Source: Sphingobacteriales bacterium (lineage in GTDB: Bacteria > Bacteroidota > Bacteroidia > Chitinophagales > Chitinophagaceae). From it: a stretch of DNA of 64,000 nucleotides. The DNA lies in contig SEFT01000006.1 in assembly GCA_004144175.1 (NCBI GenBank), forward strand, positions 1 to 64,000, given 5' to 3'. Positions 44,893 through 53,705 of the stretch are shown piece by piece (position 1 is the first letter of the stretch; each line of letters opens with the position of its first letter). The notes under the pieces were generated by a model that saw only the letters and a list, made by a program, of their open reading frames with translations, had not been told where the DNA came from and searched no databases. The translations under genes and the position numbers were made by a program.

Positions 44893-47151
44893 ATGCTTCG
44901 AATATTGGTGATGGTGCTTTTGGGAATTCTTGGTATACATGTAACCTATGCCCAATCTGTACTTAAAGGGAACGTTCGCTCGAAGGGCGAGCCGGTGGAA
45001 TATGCAGCCGTGGTGCTGGCAGGTACATCGTTCGGAGGCTTTACAGATAGCAATGGATTATTTGAAATAAAGGACATACCTAATGCAAGCTACACCCTGA
45101 AAATATCAGCGGTGGGTTATTTGGCTACAAGTAGGAAGATATCTATCCCTGCCTCGAATAACATAGACATAGAACTAACCCCATCGGGTGAGATGAATGA
45201 GGTAGTAGTGACGGGAACTATGAAAGAGGTAAGCCGCCTCAATAGCCCGATACCGGTAGAGGTATATACCCAAAACTTCTTCCGAAAGAATCCTACGCCT
45301 TCTATGTTCGAGGCAGTGGGGATGATCAACGGCGTACGCCCCCAGCTCAACTGCAACGTATGCAATACGGGTGATATACACATCAACGGCATGGAAGGTC
45401 CCTATACACTGGTACTTATAGACGGCATGCCCATCGTCAGCGCCCTGTCCACCGTGTATGGCTTGAGCGGTATACCCAATAGCATAGTCGAGCGCATAGA
45501 AGTAGTGAAAGGCCCGGCGGCTTCGCTGTATGGCTCGGAGGCTATGGGTGGCATTGTGAACGTGATAACCAAGAACCCGTTAAACGCACCTACAGTTGCT
45601 CTGGACTTATTCGCTACATCGTGGAAGGAGTATAATGCCGACGCCTCGCTGAGCTTTGGTATAGGTAAGACAAGGGCACTGGCCGGTATTAACTACTACA
45701 ACTACCAGGATCCGCAGGACAAGAACGGCGATGGCTTTACAGATGTAACCCTACAGAACCGTTTGTCAGCCTTTAACAAATGGGCATTCCACCGCAAGGA
45801 TAAACGCATAGCCAGTGTAGCCCTGCGCTATGTAACGGAAGACCGCTGGGGCGGGCAGCTGAACTGGAACAGGCAATGGCGCGGCAGCGATAGTATATAC
45901 GGCGAGAACGTAGTGACTAACCGTTGGGAGGTGATAGGCATCTACCAGTTGCCCGTGCGCGAGAAGATCATGGCGCAGTTCTCCTGGAACCGCCACCATC
46001 AAGACTCCTGGTATGGCACTATGCCCTACATGGCCCGGCAGCAAGTGACCTTCGCACAGCTGTACTGGGATAAAGAGCTCGGCAAAGAGCACAACCTGCT
46101 ACTGGGCTCATCGTACCGCTATACGGTGTACGATGATAACACACCTGCTACCGAAGTGGTAGACTCGCTCGGTATAAGAACCAACCCCGCCACTACGCCA
46201 TTGCCGGGTCTATTCGTACAGGACGAGTGGATCATCAGCCCCAAACACAAGCTGCTGGCAGGCTATCGCTACGACTATGACCGTAACCATGGCAACATAC
46301 ACTCGCCCCGCCTGGCCTGGAAGTTTGATGCGGGGGCCAACCATGTGCTGCGCACCAGTTTTGGTACAGGCTTCCGGGTGGTGAACCTCTTTACAGAAGA
46401 CCATGCAGCACTGACCGGTGCGCGCAAGGTAGAGATAGCTGAAGCACTAAAGCCGGAGCGCTCGTACAATGGTAACGTCAACTACATATGGAAGATACCT
46501 GCTGAGCGGTACTTTATTAATATAGATGCTACTGCCTTCTATTCTTACTTCACCAATAAGATCGTCGGAGACTTCATAACAGACCCTGATAAGATCATCT
46601 ACGATAACCTAAGGGGCCATGCAGTATCGAGGGGTGTATCACTCAATACCGAGGCTACCTTCAATATACCACTAAAGATATCTGCAGGCCTTACCTGGCA
46701 AGACGTTTACCAGATGGAAGACCATGGCACAAGCGGCCTGCAAAAGAACGTACAGTGGCATGCACCGCGGTGGACGGGCAACTACCTCATCTCTTACACT
46801 TTTACCAAACCTGCACTCACCATCGACTTCACCGGCCAATGGAATGGCCCTATGCGATTGCCCATACAGCCCAATGACTTCCGCCCTGAATATAGCCCTT
46901 GGTTTACACTGGCAAATGTGCAGTTGACGAAGAAATTCAGCAAAGGCTTAGAAGTATATGGTGGCATCAAGAACCTGTTCAACTTCATTCCTCGCTCGCC
47001 CCTCATGCGCCCATTCGATCCGTTTGATAAGACGGCCGGCGATAAGGCTACTAACCCCTATGGCTATACTTTTGATACGGAGTATAACTATGCGCCGCTA
47101 CAAGGGTTCAGGGTGTTCCTGGGTATGCGGTACAACCTCTTTACTAAGTAA
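44893..47151 (+). CDS. TonB-dependent outer-membrane receptor
   Basis: 752 aa. Signal peptide (about 1-20), then a CarboxypepD_reg-like beta-sandwich (21-98, VLKGNVRSKGEPVEYAAVVL), a possible TonB box (NEVVVTG, 102-108) and the plug domain with IDGMPIVSALSTVYGLSGIP and VEVVKGPAASLYGSEAMGG. A 22-strand-type barrel follows and ends LGMRYNLFTK. The plug has a CxxC pair (C154 and C157, NCNVCNTGD). Proteins of this set usually import ferric siderophores, heme or other metal chelates. The palindromic operator upstream fits metal control. The HmuY-like lipoprotein 26 kb away could be a partner, unproven. Confidence 0.9.
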   Translation: MLRILVMVLLGILGIHVTYAQSVLKGNVRSKGEPVEYAAVVLAGTSFGGFTDSNGLFEIKDIPNASYTLKISAVGYLATSRKISIPASNNIDIELTPSGEMNEVVVTGTMKEVSRLNSPIPVEVYTQNFFRKNPTPSMFEAVGMINGVRPQLNCNVCNTGDIHINGMEGPYTLVLIDGMPIVSALSTVYGLSGIPNSIVERIEVVKGPAASLYGSEAMGGIVNVITKNPLNAPTVALDLFATSWKEYNADASLSFGIGKTRALAGINYYNYQDPQDKNGDGFTDVTLQNRLSAFNKWAFHRKDKRIASVALRYVTEDRWGGQLNWNRQWRGSDSIYGENVVTNRWEVIGIYQLPVREKIMAQFSWNRHHQDSWYGTMPYMARQQVTFAQLYWDKELGKEHNLLLGSSYRYTVYDDNTPATEVVDSLGIRTNPATTPLPGLFVQDEWIISPKHKLLAGYRYDYDRNHGNIHSPRLAWKFDAGANHVLRTSFGTGFRVVNLFTEDHAALTGARKVEIAEALKPERSYNGNVNYIWKIPAERYFINIDATAFYSYFTNKIVGDFITDPDKIIYDNLRGHAVSRGVSLNTEATFNIPLKISAGLTWQDVYQMEDHGTSGLQKNVQWHAPRWTGNYLISYTFTKPALTIDFTGQWNGPMRLPIQPNDFRPEYSPWFTLANVQLTKKFSKGLEVYGGIKNLFNFIPRSPLMRPFDPFDKTAGDKATNPYGYTFDTEYNYAPLQGFRVFLGMRYNLFTK

Positions 47152-47183
47152 GTAAAACGGCAGCGAATCAGCTGCCGTTTTAC
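47152..47183. terminator. Bidirectional terminator
   Basis: 13-bp stem GTAAAACGGCAGC and its complement, loop GAATCA, between the convergent TonB receptor and esterase genes. Confidence 0.9.
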
Positions 47184-47201
47184 TATTTCTACGTTATTCG
47201 T

Positions 47202-49109
47202 TTATCGTTTTATCATTACTTTCTCCACCTGGCTGCCTTGTGCCATGTTTATCTGGAAGAGATAAAGTCCGTCGTTTAGCGATGATGTATTTACAGATAA
47301 TTCATTGCTGTTATTGCCTTCTGCTACCATCACCTTTTTACCTGTAATGTCTGTAACCACTACGGAGGTAATGCTGCTGCCTGCCGATACATTTACAATA
47401 CTAGTTGCAGGGTTGGGGTAGAGCCTCGGCTTATCGATAATTACATTATCAACTTTAAGCGCCTTATTTGTAAAGCTGATATTATCGATATTGATACAGC
47501 CACCCAGTGCCGATATGTAGCGGAACATCACTATTGCGTTTTTGCTTTGTGCATAGCTGCTGAGGCTAATGCGCTCTCCGCGCCAGTTTTCGTCTTTAGG
47601 TACGGTGTAACTGGCAGGTATGCTGGTAGGGTCGGTAATGGGCGTGGGGAATGTTGCCAGGTCAGCGCCGCCTTTTTTGTACAGCGATGTATAATGGTCG
47701 CCGCAGTCGGTAGAGATGAGCACTTCCAGCGTATCGGCAAAAGTGGAGTCGATACCCCATACCGGCTTTGTGTACTTGTGATAGTTGAAGGCTAAGTCGA
47801 ATGATATAAGCGGATCGGGTATGCTGCTTAGGTCGAGCATCGGCGAATATATCTCTTCTTTCATGGTAGCATTATCGAACAGGATAATGGTATTGAAGGC
47901 ATTCAACGACTTTTTGCCGGTTTTCTGCGTTTCTTCATCATCTACCCAAGCGCTGATGATATCGCCCGATGGCTTTAGCGACCAGCCTGCAGGCGGAAAG
48001 GTTCCTTCAAAACCTTCGGTGATCGGTAGCATAGCGCCGGTTGTATGTTTCACAAAGTCATTAGCCGGTTTGGCATTAGCAATCGGGTTGGATACACCAT
48101 TTACAAATGTAATAGCCGCCTCCATTGTATTGCTGCCGGTATTGGGTGCGATGCCGGGTAGCGTAACGATAGCATGTTGGTACGGTGCCAGCGTGCCGGT
48201 CCACTGATGGGTAGAAGTAGTGCTGTTGATCTTGTATTGAAAGTTAAGTGAGGTGATGGGTGTAGCAGCAGTATTCCTTACCAGTACAACAGGTGATACG
48301 GGCGACTGGCAGGTGTAAGGGTCGGTCATTGCTTCCACTACTTCGGCGCTGGTGCCTGTTGGTATGGGCGAGTCAAAGTAGGTATCAAGGCCGGGCGTAT
48401 TGGTAAATCCCGGTATGTTATGTGCCATCCCGGTTATGCGCACCAGCTTTGTTTTATAATCGTTCAGTACAAGGTTTTTGTAGAACGAATCGATAGGGGA
48501 TGTGTAGATGATATCCTGATCGCCATGGGTGATGTAAACAGGCAGTTGTTTGGCAGCGCTATAATCAAGTCCGCCCGCAGGTGCAGGCTTTATAGCGTCT
48601 TTTACGCCTTGAAAGGCAGGTGTGTTCAGCAGCAGTCCTTTAAAGTCGGTAGGATGTGTCGAAGCATACTTAAATGCACTGCGGCCACCTAGCGAAAAGC
48701 CCTGCAGGATGATGTTGGACGCATCTATATTATAATTGGCCTTAGCATAGTTGATGGCTTCCTGCACAATGCCTTCGTCACCTGCAGGCATATAGAAGTC
48801 TTTATTACGGTCGCTGCCGCCATCGGGGCATACGAATATGGTATTGGTAAAATTGGTATTCCACTTGAGTGAATTGATCAGCGCATTCCGGTAGTCGATG
48901 CTGTTGTCGCCAAGGCCGTGCAGGCATATCATCAGCCGGTAGCTGGTTGCAGCATTGTAGGTGGTAGGTACGTATACCGACAGCTTCCTGGTTTGCGACA
49001 TGAAGCTGACATCGGTATCGAAGCTGCCGGTGGTTTGCGCAGCAACTGCCTGCGACAGGAATAGTGCGAGGCCTAATGTCGTCAGTTTAGTAAGGATTGA
49101 TTTCATCAT
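47202..49109 (-). CDS. Secreted alpha/beta-hydrolase esterase with T9SS domain
   Basis: 635 aa. After a signal peptide (about 1-24), an esterase domain (about 30-255) has YRLMICLHGLGDNS (oxyanion region), the nucleophile motif GFSLGG (Ser139), an Asp in THGDQD (197 or 199) and His230 in GMAH. This order fits a Ser-Asp-His triad of the PHB-depolymerase/feruloyl-esterase type. A middle beta domain of choice-of-anchor type (about 360-540, ITEGFEGTFPPAGWSL) follows. The C-terminus is a type A sorting domain (RLYPNPATSIVNVSAG, LNDGLYLFQINMAQG). It would hydrolyse esters outside the cell; the substrate is unknown. Confidence 0.88.
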   Translation of the reverse strand: MMKSILTKLTTLGLALFLSQAVAAQTTGSFDTDVSFMSQTRKLSVYVPTTYNAATSYRLMICLHGLGDNSIDYRNALINSLKWNTNFTNTIFVCPDGGSDRNKDFYMPAGDEGIVQEAINYAKANYNIDASNIILQGFSLGGRSAFKYASTHPTDFKGLLLNTPAFQGVKDAIKPAPAGGLDYSAAKQLPVYITHGDQDIIYTSPIDSFYKNLVLNDYKTKLVRITGMAHNIPGFTNTPGLDTYFDSPIPTGTSAEVVEAMTDPYTCQSPVSPVVLVRNTAATPITSLNFQYKINSTTSTHQWTGTLAPYQHAIVTLPGIAPNTGSNTMEAAITFVNGVSNPIANAKPANDFVKHTTGAMLPITEGFEGTFPPAGWSLKPSGDIISAWVDDEETQKTGKKSLNAFNTIILFDNATMKEEIYSPMLDLSSIPDPLISFDLAFNYHKYTKPVWGIDSTFADTLEVLISTDCGDHYTSLYKKGGADLATFPTPITDPTSIPASYTVPKDENWRGERISLSSYAQSKNAIVMFRYISALGGCINIDNISFTNKALKVDNVIIDKPRLYPNPATSIVNVSAGSSITSVVVTDITGKKVMVAEGNNSNELSVNTSSLNDGLYLFQINMAQGSQVEKVMIKR

Positions 49110-49206
49110 TCAGCGATTTTATAGTGATTGTATTACTTATTTGCAGCCACAAAAGTATACTAAGGTTTAATAAAATACAAGTTTGCTTTACTTTTTTTCT
49201 TCTAAA

Positions 49207-49223
49207 CTGTACATTTTGTACAG
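49207..49223. promoter_or_regulatory. Palindrome CTGTACA-TTT-TGTACAG
   Basis: Perfect 7-bp arms with 3-bp spacer, 61 bp before the promoter of the 82-aa protein and 98 bp upstream of the divergent esterase start. It could be an operator for either gene. Confidence 0.5.
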
Positions 49224-49283
49224 CATCATTATATCTCCCGAAATTAAAGCAAGAATATTTTTATATAAATCATTTAATATCCT

Positions 49284-49291
49284 TACTTTTG
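49284..49291 (+). promoter_or_regulatory. Promoter -7 element of the 82-aa protein
   Basis: TACTTTTG, exact TAnnTTTG, 26 bp before ATG 49318. Confidence 0.65.
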
Positions 49292-49317
49292 CGCGCCCAA
49301 AAGAAAAGTGTGTCATT

Positions 49318-49566
49318 ATGAAAGAGTGTAGCGATAAGTATACCTTCCTATATACTGTAGAAAGTAAAGAGAACCGAGCCGCCCTGAAGTTTGAAAGTCT
49401 CTCCAATAGGGAGCAGTTTACAGTAACGGTATTGAATGAACCCGAGCTATCTCCGTTTGTAATGAGGCTGGAAAAAGACGAGTGGATCATCACCTGTGAT
49501 GTGTGCAGCAAAGTGCGTGCGCTGGAACCAACCCTGGTAGAAGCCGCCGCAAAATTTAAGAGATAA
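49318..49566 (+). CDS. Small cytoplasmic protein, unknown
   Basis: 82 aa from ATG 49318; longer in-frame starts overlap the promoter element and read an AT-rich leader, so they are rejected. It is beta-rich (YTFLYTVESKENRAALKFES, FTVTVLNEPELSPFVMRLEK) with a C-terminal CDVCSK motif, a CxxC that might bind metal, and a short helix. No signal peptide. Family not recognised. Confidence 0.65.
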   Translation: MKECSDKYTFLYTVESKENRAALKFESLSNREQFTVTVLNEPELSPFVMRLEKDEWIITCDVCSKVRALEPTLVEAAAKFKR

Positions 49567-49960
49567 ATAGCTGTCGGAGATTTTTCTAAAAAAATCAATT
49601 TGAACATTGGTATAGTACCTGTACAACACAGGCATAGTAGCGGTTTGCGCTGCTGTAAAGGTGCTGTTGAGGAGCGGTCGTGCTGCTGCTGTGTTGCTGC
49701 CACGCAGGCGTAAGGCTGCTGTTGTGCTGCCGTCGCGGTGTCGTGAAGGAGGTGTAAATGCGCATGGTGTAGCGCCATATGTTATAGCTTGCTGGGTCTT
49801 AGGGTTCATGATGGCAATGTAGGATAAATGCGGGTGATAGCTATAATAATACACCCCCATAAATTTCATAGTGGGCATGAATGCTACTTAATTACTGTCA
49901 TTTCACTTCGTTTGTAAAGAAAACACCAGCAAGTGCAAACAAGCCTCGAATAGGCAACGT
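49567..49960. other. Intergenic region, CAG-rich on the minus strand
   Basis: 394 bp. From 49.62 to 49.74 kb the minus strand reads like CAACAGCAGC and ACAGCAGCGCAAACC, resembling the stretch at 26.27-26.38 kb. Minus-strand open frames here overlap the 82-aa gene or are Gln/Thr-rich and are not called. It borders the AT-rich island. Confidence 0.5.
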
Positions 49961-50752
49961 TTACAATATGGATATGGTATTATGACTCATGTCTAGAATT
50001 ATTTGAGCGTAGTTGCTAGTAACGTTTTTAATGTTTGAACAGGTTGTGAACTCATCTTCAATAAGCTGTTCAAGCGAATATATGTGCTCTCTTATCTCAT
50101 TTAATGTATATGCCTTTGAATCACTAATAACTCTAGAATCCAGATTTTCCTTTGTTGCGCTGATAATCGAAAAGTATTCTTTTGGAAAGAGCGCACCTAA
50201 AGTTTTTGCCATTTTTTCCATACAGTATATCATGAGAGCTAACTCTGGAATCGTATGAGGGGTATGATAACTTGCATTAGAGTAATAAATGTTTTGGCCT
50301 TTTTTGTCTCTGTGATTATGAGCAATAGCATTATTTCTAAATTCCCTTAATCCTTTCCACGAGTTCAAAACTTTACGGTGATGCTTGACGATTCTCTTCA
50401 CTGTCATAACTGTTTCCTTATACTTAGCCTCTGTTCTGGCCCCAAGTATTTGGTCCCATTCATCGATGAATGAACATGTTTTAAGAAATACTTGATATAC
50501 TAGCGCTTCCCTGATAGTGGACAAAGAAATTTCGTCGTCATTATTAAGTTCATATTCTTCTTCTAAAATTTTAGAATAACGTAAAAGCGCTACAAAATGC
50601 TGATCTGCTAAAACAAACAGAGACCAGAGCGTAAACATTGATATTTCTAATTCATTTAAATCCTTTTTCATGGCATTATAAGTGCGATAACCATTCATGT
50701 ATACGTAGCGATACTGAGAAACTTGGTCGACTGTAATCCATGTTCCTGTCAA
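49961..50752 (-). CDS. HEPN-like protein (putative RNase toxin/effector)
   Basis: 263 aa, predicted almost wholly helical, cytoplasmic, no signal. The segment LREFRNNAIAHNHRDK (about 136-150) has an R-x5-H motif (R139, H145) in the polar context typical of the HEPN active site, which cleaves RNA in many toxin, CRISPR and abortive-infection proteins. The start is TTG 50752, overlapping the previous gene's TGA stop (TTGA, 4 bp), so translation is coupled. Both genes are visibly AT-rich against their surroundings, a sign of transfer. I infer a role in phage defence or toxin-antitoxin; the overall fold was not confirmed. Confidence 0.6.
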   Translation of the reverse strand: MTGTWITVDQVSQYRYVYMNGYRTYNAMKKDLNELEISMFTLWSLFVLADQHFVALLRYSKILEEEYELNNDDEISLSTIREALVYQVFLKTCSFIDEWDQILGARTEAKYKETVMTVKRIVKHHRKVLNSWKGLREFRNNAIAHNHRDKKGQNIYYSNASYHTPHTIPELALMIYCMEKMAKTLGALFPKEYFSIISATKENLDSRVISDSKAYTLNEIREHIYSLEQLIEDEFTTCSNIKNVTSNYAQIILDMSHNTISIL

Positions 50753-51777
50753 ATACCATAGTATTGACGTATAATACTTGCAAGGACATTTGACGATACA
50801 CCCGTCGCGATCTTACCGACACCTGACAATGCTTTACCAGCAATTTTCAAAATCCAACCATTTGATTTTTCTCCCAGAGTGTTATTCGCTGAATTAGGTT
50901 GCTCTGTTTGTACAATTTCCTCTAACTCCTGTATATCTTCATCTTCAATTCCGCAGATTGATAGTTGGTGTTTTAAGCTGTCTAAATTGCCTTTATTCAC
51001 CGTTATTGTTGCTTGTATGTTGGCTTCATTACCACTATTAAGAATGTTGCCATGTCCACTTATATTTCCAAATTGAATTTTGTTTCCCATGGTTATTTCA
51101 TTTTTTATAGTAGGTGATTGGGTATATAATTCAGGGTAATACTGCCTTACATTCTGGTATTCAAAAAGACTCTTATGGCGTAATGAGAATCTGAAAGTCT
51201 TCTCATGGTTATCCATATAATTTTTTACTGCATCTTCAATACTATTAACTTTAAGTGTCTTCGTCTCAAAACTTTCAAATTCGTTCTCGGTTGTATCTTT
51301 GAAAAAATCAAATAGCTCTTTATAAATCTGATCCAAATCGCTGAGCACAAATTGTAAGCAGAGGAAATTGCTATTAGTTTCTTTTCTAAAGCTCAAATAT
51401 TTCTGCTTGTAAGCTATAACTTCTGCGATGTCTTCAGACTCAAAGTTCTCTTTAAAATCATAGATCGCCGAGCTATTATTATTCCATATGCTGGCGAACA
51501 CAGCATCGCCAGTCCATATTTTCAGTTCTTTAAGTTTATTTAATATAGGGAAGTAGATGTTTTCGGTAATTGGCCGAAACTTCTCTGTTATCTCCCTTTG
51601 TAAATTATCGTATTTCTGTTTGTCAACATAATTACCCTTAGGATTCAATTTCGATCTCTGGATATCAAGATCACGTAATTCATCACAAAGTGGAATGTAT
51701 TTATCGATGTATTCAGTCTTTCTTGCGTCTAAATAATCAATAAAATCAAATAGTGATTGTATCCTTTCTGAAATCAT
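50749..51777 (-). CDS. Protein with AbiTii-associated-type tail, unknown N-terminal domain
   Basis: 342 aa. The N-terminal part (1-225) is helical and charged and is not recognised. From about 235 comes a Gly/Asn-rich strand segment (FGNISGHGNILNSGNEANIQ), then ITVNKGNLDSLKHQLSICGI, an acidic helix (EDEDIQELEEIVQ) and the ending NGWILKIAGKALSGVGKIAT...IIRQYYGI. From memory this tail is shared with many AbiTii-domain conflict proteins and their relatives, where it may serve as a common recruitment module. First gene of the two-gene operon with the HEPN-like gene. Likely part of a defence system. Confidence 0.6.
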   Translation of the reverse strand: MISERIQSLFDFIDYLDARKTEYIDKYIPLCDELRDLDIQRSKLNPKGNYVDKQKYDNLQREITEKFRPITENIYFPILNKLKELKIWTGDAVFASIWNNNSSAIYDFKENFESEDIAEVIAYKQKYLSFRKETNSNFLCLQFVLSDLDQIYKELFDFFKDTTENEFESFETKTLKVNSIEDAVKNYMDNHEKTFRFSLRHKSLFEYQNVRQYYPELYTQSPTIKNEITMGNKIQFGNISGHGNILNSGNEANIQATITVNKGNLDSLKHQLSICGIEDEDIQELEEIVQTEQPNSANNTLGEKSNGWILKIAGKALSGVGKIATGVSSNVLASIIRQYYGI

Positions 51778-52052
51778 AATTCAGTCTTTGTTCTTAATCT
51801 TCGATAGCTTGAGGTCATTATGCTAACGGTACAAATTTAAGAAATGAAAATAGGAAATCTTTCCCGCTGTCTGTAGTGTAAATTGAAGTAGTGGTCAGCA
51901 ATTTTCAATTGCTGATTTTTACGATGAGTATCAGGCATGCGCTTATATTCTGGCTAATCTGGCAGCGCCTATCTACCGTGAGGTAGCTTCCCACTAAGAT
52001 GAGAAGATGTCAGTGGCTGAGATGAATAAATAAAAAAGCGTCAGCAAGTGCC
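51778..52052. other. Upstream region of the HEPN operon
   Basis: 275 bp, AT-rich. No clear promoter match for the minus-strand operon and no repeat of note was found. Confidence 0.5.
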
Positions 52053-52145
52053 TTAGCTATGTAATGTATTCCCTACTGTCTCGCGCAGTTTTTTTGGCGA
52101 GAATGGTTTGGATATAAAGTTGTCGCCTATATCTTGGCCAGCCAT
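52053..52145 (-). pseudogene. Remnant of a response-regulator receiver domain
   Basis: A 30-codon frame (ATG 52145, TAA 52053) reads GDNFISKPFSPKKLRETV, the standard end of a receiver domain with the conserved Lys-Pro pair. The phospho-acceptor half is missing. Its ATG overlaps the stop of the 111-aa gene (TAATG), which gives the fragment an intact-looking coupled start. Confidence 0.6.
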
Positions 52146-52480
52146 TATGCTATTTTCCTCGCAGGGTTGCAGTGGTCTATAAATGATTCAATGGCCATAT
52201 TTACCGTTTCATTCAGCCTCACCTGCGTTTGGCTGTCTGCGTCGCGTGTATACTGGTTCAGCAGTTCTATCAGCTCTCCTTTCAGGAAGATGTAGTGTTG
52301 TTCAAACTGCGTCTTCCGCCTTTCGATAGCCGTCTGATTCTTGTCATATATCAGCCGTACCATATCAATATGGTCCTGTGTTATTTGTTGCGCCTTTATC
52401 TTAAAGACCGCTTCTGCATTTTCCGTTTGGTGCTCTCCCGCCCAAAGGTCATTCATAGTATAGATAGTTGCCCGCATCAT
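52145..52480 (-). CDS. Helical protein, unknown
   Basis: 111 aa, ATG 52480. A helical protein with long charged stretches (AQQITQDHIDMVRLIYDKNQ, TAIERRKTQFEQHYIFLKGE, LLNQYTRDADSQTQ) that may form coiled coils. No motif or signal seen. It precedes the receiver remnant in a TAATG arrangement. It may be a partner of a lost signalling gene. Confidence 0.5.
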   Translation of the reverse strand: MMRATIYTMNDLWAGEHQTENAEAVFKIKAQQITQDHIDMVRLIYDKNQTAIERRKTQFEQHYIFLKGELIELLNQYTRDADSQTQVRLNETVNMAIESFIDHCNPARKIA

Positions 52481-52935
52481 ATGCCGCGCGTTGTTGTTTT
52501 CGAGTAATTAGGAAGCGCAGATAAAAGCTAAGATCTGAGCACGGCCAAGCACCCCACATCTGTTTATAGCCTTACCTGCGCTTTTTTCTTTCTCCCAAAG
52601 GAAAATATATCGTGAGCCCTGTACAGCAGGCGCTATAACTATTCCTGAAAAATATCTGGTGAACGACGGTAAAAAGGCATGGGCATGAACCCTGTAGAAG
52701 CCGCGGGGATGCTATTTATTACCGTTTGTACAAATGTATAAAACAACTTCCTAAAGACAAAATCATCGGTTTAAATATTCTTGCAACAGCAGATTTATAT
52801 AATAACGTATAGCCAGGGTTACTGCCTAAACCGCGATTTGCAGCAGGCTAACAGGGTTTAGTATGAGGTAGGTGTACGAATAAATCAGTATGCAGGCAGA
52901 TGAAGAACGCCTATTTTTACACTTGCAACTCTAGT
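52481..52935. other. Intergenic region with possible kinase remnant
   Basis: 455 bp. On the minus strand 52572-52622 reads TGLTIYFPLGERKKRR-stop, which looks like the last strand of a histidine-kinase ATPase domain. Near 52512-52587 AAGCGCAG and CTGCGCTT pair at a distance and are followed by T. A half-site like the downstream operators (TTTTTACAC) lies at 52914-52922, in front of the NrtR-like gene. Confidence 0.45.
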
Positions 52936-53634
52936 ATGGCTCATAAGATAACGCAGCAAATACTCCTTACCGTCGATGCCGTGGTGTTTGGCTACAGCCA
53001 GGGGCAGGGTGTTTCGGTATTGCTTATCAAAAGGAAGATAAAACCTTTTAAAGATAGCTGGGCGCTGCCGGGGGGCTTTGTGCACGATAAAGAGTCGCTG
53101 GAAGATGCGGTGATGCGGGAGCTGCAGGAAGAAACCGGCATCTCAGTGCAATATCTGGAGCAGCTGTATACCTTTGGCGGCGTCGGTCGTGACCCGCGCA
53201 GCAGGGTAGTGTCTGTGGCGTACTTTGCGCTGGTGAAGTCATCTGAATTTACGCTCTTGGCTGCGACTGATGCTGCCGAAGCAGAGTGGTTTAATATAGA
53301 GGAGCTGCCAGTGCTGGCATTCGACCATGGGGTTATTATTAATAAAGCCATTGAACGCCTTCGCGCGAAGATCACGTACGAGCCGATTGGCTTTGAGCTG
53401 CTTGATCGTAAATTCCTCTTCTCCGACCTGGAGCAGCTGTATGTAAAACTACTGGGTTACGATATAGACCGGCGAAACTTTAAGCGCAAGATGATGTCGC
53501 TGGGGCTGGTGCAGCAGCTCGATGAAGTAGTAGCGAGCAGCACCGCAGGCCGCCCGGGTAAGCTCTACAGCTTCGATAAGAAGAAGTATAAAGAGCTGAA
53601 AGTATCGGGATTCGACCTACTTAAACTAATATGA
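52936..53634 (+). CDS. nrtR: Nudix-family regulator of the NrtR type
   Basis: 232 aa from ATG 52936. The N-terminal Nudix domain has an intact Nudix box G-x5-E-x7-R-E-x-x-E-E-x-G (GGFVHDKESLEDAVM then RELQEETGI, residues 47-69). The C-terminal winged-helix part (SDLEQLYVKLLGYDIDRRNF, FKRKMMSLGLVQQLDEV, GRPGKLYSFDK) is the NrtR DNA-binding domain. NrtR represses NAD biosynthesis and salvage genes and responds to ADP-ribose. It is directly upstream of PRPP synthetase and NAMPT genes, which supports the assignment. Because the Nudix box is complete it could also retain hydrolase activity. Confidence 0.88.
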   Translation: MAHKITQQILLTVDAVVFGYSQGQGVSVLLIKRKIKPFKDSWALPGGFVHDKESLEDAVMRELQEETGISVQYLEQLYTFGGVGRDPRSRVVSVAYFALVKSSEFTLLAATDAAEAEWFNIEELPVLAFDHGVIINKAIERLRAKITYEPIGFELLDRKFLFSDLEQLYVKLLGYDIDRRNFKRKMMSLGLVQQLDEVVASSTAGRPGKLYSFDKKKYKELKVSGFDLLKLI

Positions 53635-53653
53635 ATTTACCGGTTGAATTTTA

Positions 53654-53672
53654 TTGTGTAAAAATTACACAA
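53654..53672. promoter_or_regulatory. Operator-like site 1 (putative NrtR box)
   Basis: TTGTGTAAAAATTACACAA: 8-bp inverted arms around AAA, perfect. Lies between nrtR and the PRPP synthetase gene. Confidence 0.7.
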
Positions 53673-53705
53673 ATTATTTGGTGGATCAGTTTTTGTTTCC
53701 TTAAT

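Noticed and set aside
49188-49878. Two minus-strand frames (49188-49778 and 49447-49878)
   Set aside because: They overlap the well-supported 82-aa gene and read Thr/Gln-rich peptides from the CAG-rich stretch.
52600-52760. Riboswitch before the Nudix gene
   Set aside because: Paired segments are present but none of the conserved cores I know (cobalamin, TPP, SAM, NAD-II) could be matched.
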